Notes under the pieces: generated by a model
What the model saw: the letters and a program-made list of their open reading frames with translations, nothing else
What the model was told of the DNA's origin: nothing
Databases searched by the model: none
Translations under genes and position numbers: made by a program
Source of the DNA: Zetaproteobacteria bacterium
Lineage (GTDB): Bacteria > Pseudomonadota > Zetaproteobacteria > Mariprofundales > Mariprofundaceae
NCBI GenBank assembly: GCA_003233235.1
Contig: QILF01000127.1
Location: 1-39,747, forward strand
Reading direction: 5' to 3'
Length of the DNA: 39,747 bases
In this document: in pieces, positions 37,050 through 39,747 of the stretch
Position numbering within the stretch: position 1 is the first letter of the stretch
Layout: each line of letters starts with the position of its first letter

Positions 37050-37157
37050 ATTGATTAGATAGTTGATTAGATAGCAGATTGGATACCGACTATGCGCTTG
37101 TAAATCAGCAGGCGCACTTTACACTCACGCATAATTCAGCCGATGAGGAGAGATGAC

Positions 37158-38288
37158 ATGCTGTTGGTGGTGCCTACCGAACTGCGCGACAACGAGAATC
37201 GCGTTGCGGCAACTCCTGAAACCGTTAAAAAATTCGTTGCCAAGGGTTTTGCCGTGTCTGTGCAGGCTGGTGCCGGCGAACGTTCGCTGATTGCGGATGC
37301 TGATTACGAAGCGGCGGGCGCAAGCGTGGTCGCGGATGTTAAAACCCTTTATAAACAAGCCGATGTGGTGCTGAAAGTGCGTGCGCCGGAAAAGGAAGAA
37401 ATCAAAAGAATACCGGCGAATGCTGTGGTAACGGCACTTTTCGCACCCTATAACAACCCGTTGCTTGGTGATTACAACAAGCACGGATTGACCTGTTTCG
37501 CGCTGGAAATGATTCCGCGCATTTCGCGCGCGCAGAGCATGGATGTGCTGTCTTCGCAGGCCAATATCGCCGGTTATAAATCGGTGTTGATGGCGGCCCG
37601 GCATTATCGGCGTTTTTTCCCGATGATGATGACTGCGGCAGGCACGGTGCAACCGGCGCGGGTGCTGGTCATGGGTGCTGGTGTGGCCGGATTGCAAGCG
37701 ATTGCAACGGCACGACGATTGGGCGCACAGGTTGAAGCGACCGATGTTCGCGCAGCAGCCAAGGAACAGGTGGAAAGTCTGGGTGCGAAGTTTGTTATGG
37801 TGGAAACCGAGGAAGATGCCGAGGATGCCGGTGGTTATGCGAAAGAAATGAGCGAGGATTACAAGCGGCGGCAGGCGGAATTGATTGCCGAACACGCGGC
37901 ACGTGCCGATATTATTATTACTACAGCATTGATTCCCGGCCGTCCTGCACCGGTGCTGATAGCAGAGGATGTGGTGAAATCAATGCGGGCAGGCTCGGTG
38001 ATTGTCGATATGGCAGTTGAGATGGGTGGCAATTGCCCGCTGAGCGAAATTGACAAAACCGTTGTAAAACATGGTGTTACACTGGTCGGAGAGAGCAATA
38101 TTCCATCCTTGATGGCGGCGGATGCGAGCCAGTTATATGCGCGGAATTTATATAATTTTATCGAATTGATGAGCGATGGTGAGGGCGGCTTGGATGCTGC
38201 ACTTGAAGATGAAGTCGTCAGCACGGCAACCTTGTGTCGGGGCGGCGAATTTCTCAAACCGGACTTATTGCAGGGGGTGAAAGCATGA
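37158..38288 (+). CDS. pntA1: NAD(P) transhydrogenase subunit alpha, part 1
   Basis: [84 protein letters not shown]. Confidence 0.94.
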   Translation: MLLVVPTELRDNENRVAATPETVKKFVAKGFAVSVQAGAGERSLIADADYEAAGASVVADVKTLYKQADVVLKVRAPEKEEIKRIPANAVVTALFAPYNNPLLGDYNKHGLTCFALEMIPRISRAQSMDVLSSQANIAGYKSVLMAARHYRRFFPMMMTAAGTVQPARVLVMGAGVAGLQAIATARRLGAQVEATDVRAAAKEQVESLGAKFVMVETEEDAEDAGGYAKEMSEDYKRRQAELIAEHAARADIIITTALIPGRPAPVLIAEDVVKSMRAGSVIVDMAVEMGGNCPLSEIDKTVVKHGVTLVGESNIPSLMAADASQLYARNLYNFIELMSDGEGGLDAALEDEVVSTATLCRGGEFLKPDLLQGVKA

Positions 38289-38629
38289 ATGCGGACATGG
38301 CGAATGTTGATTTATCTGCTGCCGGAGCGGCGGCGAATAGCGCAAGCGTTGACCCCTTCATTTTCGGTTTCACGGTGTTTGTATTGACGGTTTTTGTCGG
38401 CTACCACGTCGTCTGGAACGTCACGCCGGCATTGCACACACCGCTGATGAGCGTTACCAATGCGATTTCCGGCATTATCATTGTCGGTGCGATTATCGCT
38501 GCCGGGCCGACGGAGATGAACCTCGGAAGTGTGATGGGATTGATCGCTGTAACCTTGGTTTCAGTGAATATTTTTGGTGGATTCATGGTCACGCAACGCA
38601 TGCTGGCCATGTTCCGCAAGCGTAAATAA
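38285..38629 (+). CDS. pntA2: NAD(P) transhydrogenase subunit alpha, part 2 (membrane)
   Basis: [35 protein letters not shown]...[18 protein letters not shown]. Confidence 0.93.
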   Translation: MNADMANVDLSAAGAAANSASVDPFIFGFTVFVLTVFVGYHVVWNVTPALHTPLMSVTNAISGIIIVGAIIAAGPTEMNLGSVMGLIAVTLVSVNIFGGFMVTQRMLAMFRKRK

Positions 38630-38646
38630 TTGAGCCGGAGTTACTG

Positions 38647-39747
38647 ATGTCTGCAAATATGGTGGCGCTGGCCTATCTGGCCGCTGCAATTCTGTTTATT
38701 TTAGCCCTGAAAGGGCTTTCCAACCCCGAATCGGCGCGCCGGGGTAATTTGTTTGGAATGATCGGCATGGCGCTGGCTGTAGCGGTTACCTTGAATCTTT
38801 CCGGTGTGCATAATTATCTGTGGATTTTCATTGCCGTGCTGATTGGCGGTGGTGCAGGCACGCTGATTGCGCGACGTATCCCGATGACCAATATGCCGCA
38901 ACTGGTTGCTGCCATGCATTCGCTGGTCGGCTTGGCCGCAGTGATGATTGCCGCTGCCGCATTGTACAATCCCGGCGCTTTCGGGATTGCCACTGCCGAT
39001 GGCACGTTGCATTTTTCCAGCAGAATCGAGATGTTTCTCGGTACATTTATCGGTGCGATTACCTTCACCGCTTCCGTGGTTGCTTTCACCAAACTGCAAG
39101 GGCTGGTTTCCGGGCGACCGCTGACGTTTACCGGGCAGCACTGGATAAATCTGCTGCTTGGCATCGTGATGATTACTGCGGGTATTTTGTTTTGTATCAG
39201 CGGCAACTGGATGCCGTTCCTGATTATGACCGGCATCGCGCTGCTGCTCGGTGTGCTGTTGATTGTGCCGATTGGCGGTGCGGACATGCCTGTGGTGGTG
39301 TCGATGCTGAACTCCTATTCCGGCTGGGCGGCAGCGGGCATCGGTTTCACGCTCGGAAATAACATGCTGATTGTTGCCGGTGCGCTGGTTGGTTCTTCCG
39401 GTGCGATTCTGTCGTACATCATGTGCAAAGCGATGAACCGTTCGCTGTTTAATGTATTGCTTGGTGGATTCGGCAATGCTCCGGCATCCGGCGCTGCTGC
39501 TGATGCACCTGCCGACAGGCCATTCAAGGCGGGCAGTGCCGAAGATGCATCTTTTCTGCTCAGAAATGCCGAAAGTATCATTGTTGTACCCGGTTACGGC
39601 CTTGCCGTAGCACGCGCACAACATGCGCTGAAAGAAGTGGTGGAGGCGTTAATTAAATCCGGTGTGAAGGTGCGATTCGCCATTCATCCGGTGGCCGGAC
39701 GCATGCCGGGGCATATGAACGTATTGCTCGCCGAAGCCGATGTGCCG
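38647..39747 (+). CDS. pntB: NAD(P) transhydrogenase subunit beta, truncated by window end
   Basis: Translation MSANMVALAYLAAAILFILALKGLSNPESARRGNLFGMIGMALAV...MPQLVAAMHSLVGLAAV...MPVVVSMLNSYSGWAAAGIGFTLGNNMLIVAGALVGSSGAILSYIMCKAMNRS...SIIVVPGYGLAVARAQ. Confidence 0.95.
   Translation, partial: MSANMVALAYLAAAILFILALKGLSNPESARRGNLFGMIGMALAVAVTLNLSGVHNYLWIFIAVLIGGGAGTLIARRIPMTNMPQLVAAMHSLVGLAAVMIAAAALYNPGAFGIATADGTLHFSSRIEMFLGTFIGAITFTASVVAFTKLQGLVSGRPLTFTGQHWINLLLGIVMITAGILFCISGNWMPFLIMTGIALLLGVLLIVPIGGADMPVVVSMLNSYSGWAAAGIGFTLGNNMLIVAGALVGSSGAILSYIMCKAMNRSLFNVLLGGFGNAPASGAAADAPADRPFKAGSAEDASFLLRNAESIIVVPGYGLAVARAQHALKEVVEALIKSGVKVRFAIHPVAGRMPGHMNVLLAEADVP

Noticed and set aside
37158-38629. 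Split PntA (two alpha-subunit genes) as a possible gene disruption
   Set aside because: Separate alpha-1 and alpha-2 genes are a common normal arrangement in bacteria; both ORFs are intact with an overlapping stop/start.
1-39747. CRISPR arrays, tRNA or rRNA genes
   Set aside because: No regularly spaced direct repeats and no tRNA/rRNA sequence recognised by eye; the dispersed repeats are explained as MITE-like families A and B. A tRNAscan/Infernal run would be needed to exclude small RNAs.

Overview
Proteobacterial chromosomal window (lineage not determinable without a search). Left to right: bc1 complex genes (cytochrome b, Rieske) and a tandem two-domain cytochrome c on the minus strand; msrB, a YeaD-like mutarotase, a YchJ/SEC-C protein, a DUF1499 protein and a YbjQ-like protein; a complete-order dcw cluster (mraZ-rsmH-ftsL-ftsI-murE-murF-mraY-murD-ftsW-murG-murC-murB-ddl-ftsQ-ftsA-ftsZ) followed by lpxC; a MoeB-rhodanese protein; radC; an exosortase/PEP-CTERM module; rlmB; a CHCC zinc-finger protein; folB-folK; and pntA1-pntA2-pntB (cut by the window end). 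Main observations: (1) two families of short, hairpin-forming, MITE-like repeats (A and B, three copies each). One family-B copy sits inside murF with a 4-bp target-site duplication and shifts the frame; removing 131 bp restores an intact 453-aa MurF. (2) The exosortase/PEP-CTERM module is bounded by an exact 25-bp direct repeat made from the radC 3' end / rlmB start, suggesting insertion into an ancestral radC-rlmB junction. (3) ddl and ftsQ are joined by two 5-codon minicistrons (MSQTI*) created by a triplicated 14-bp start region. (4) Several other gene junctions carry similar 12-16 bp tandem duplications. All calls come from reading the sequence and supplied ORFs; no database search was run.
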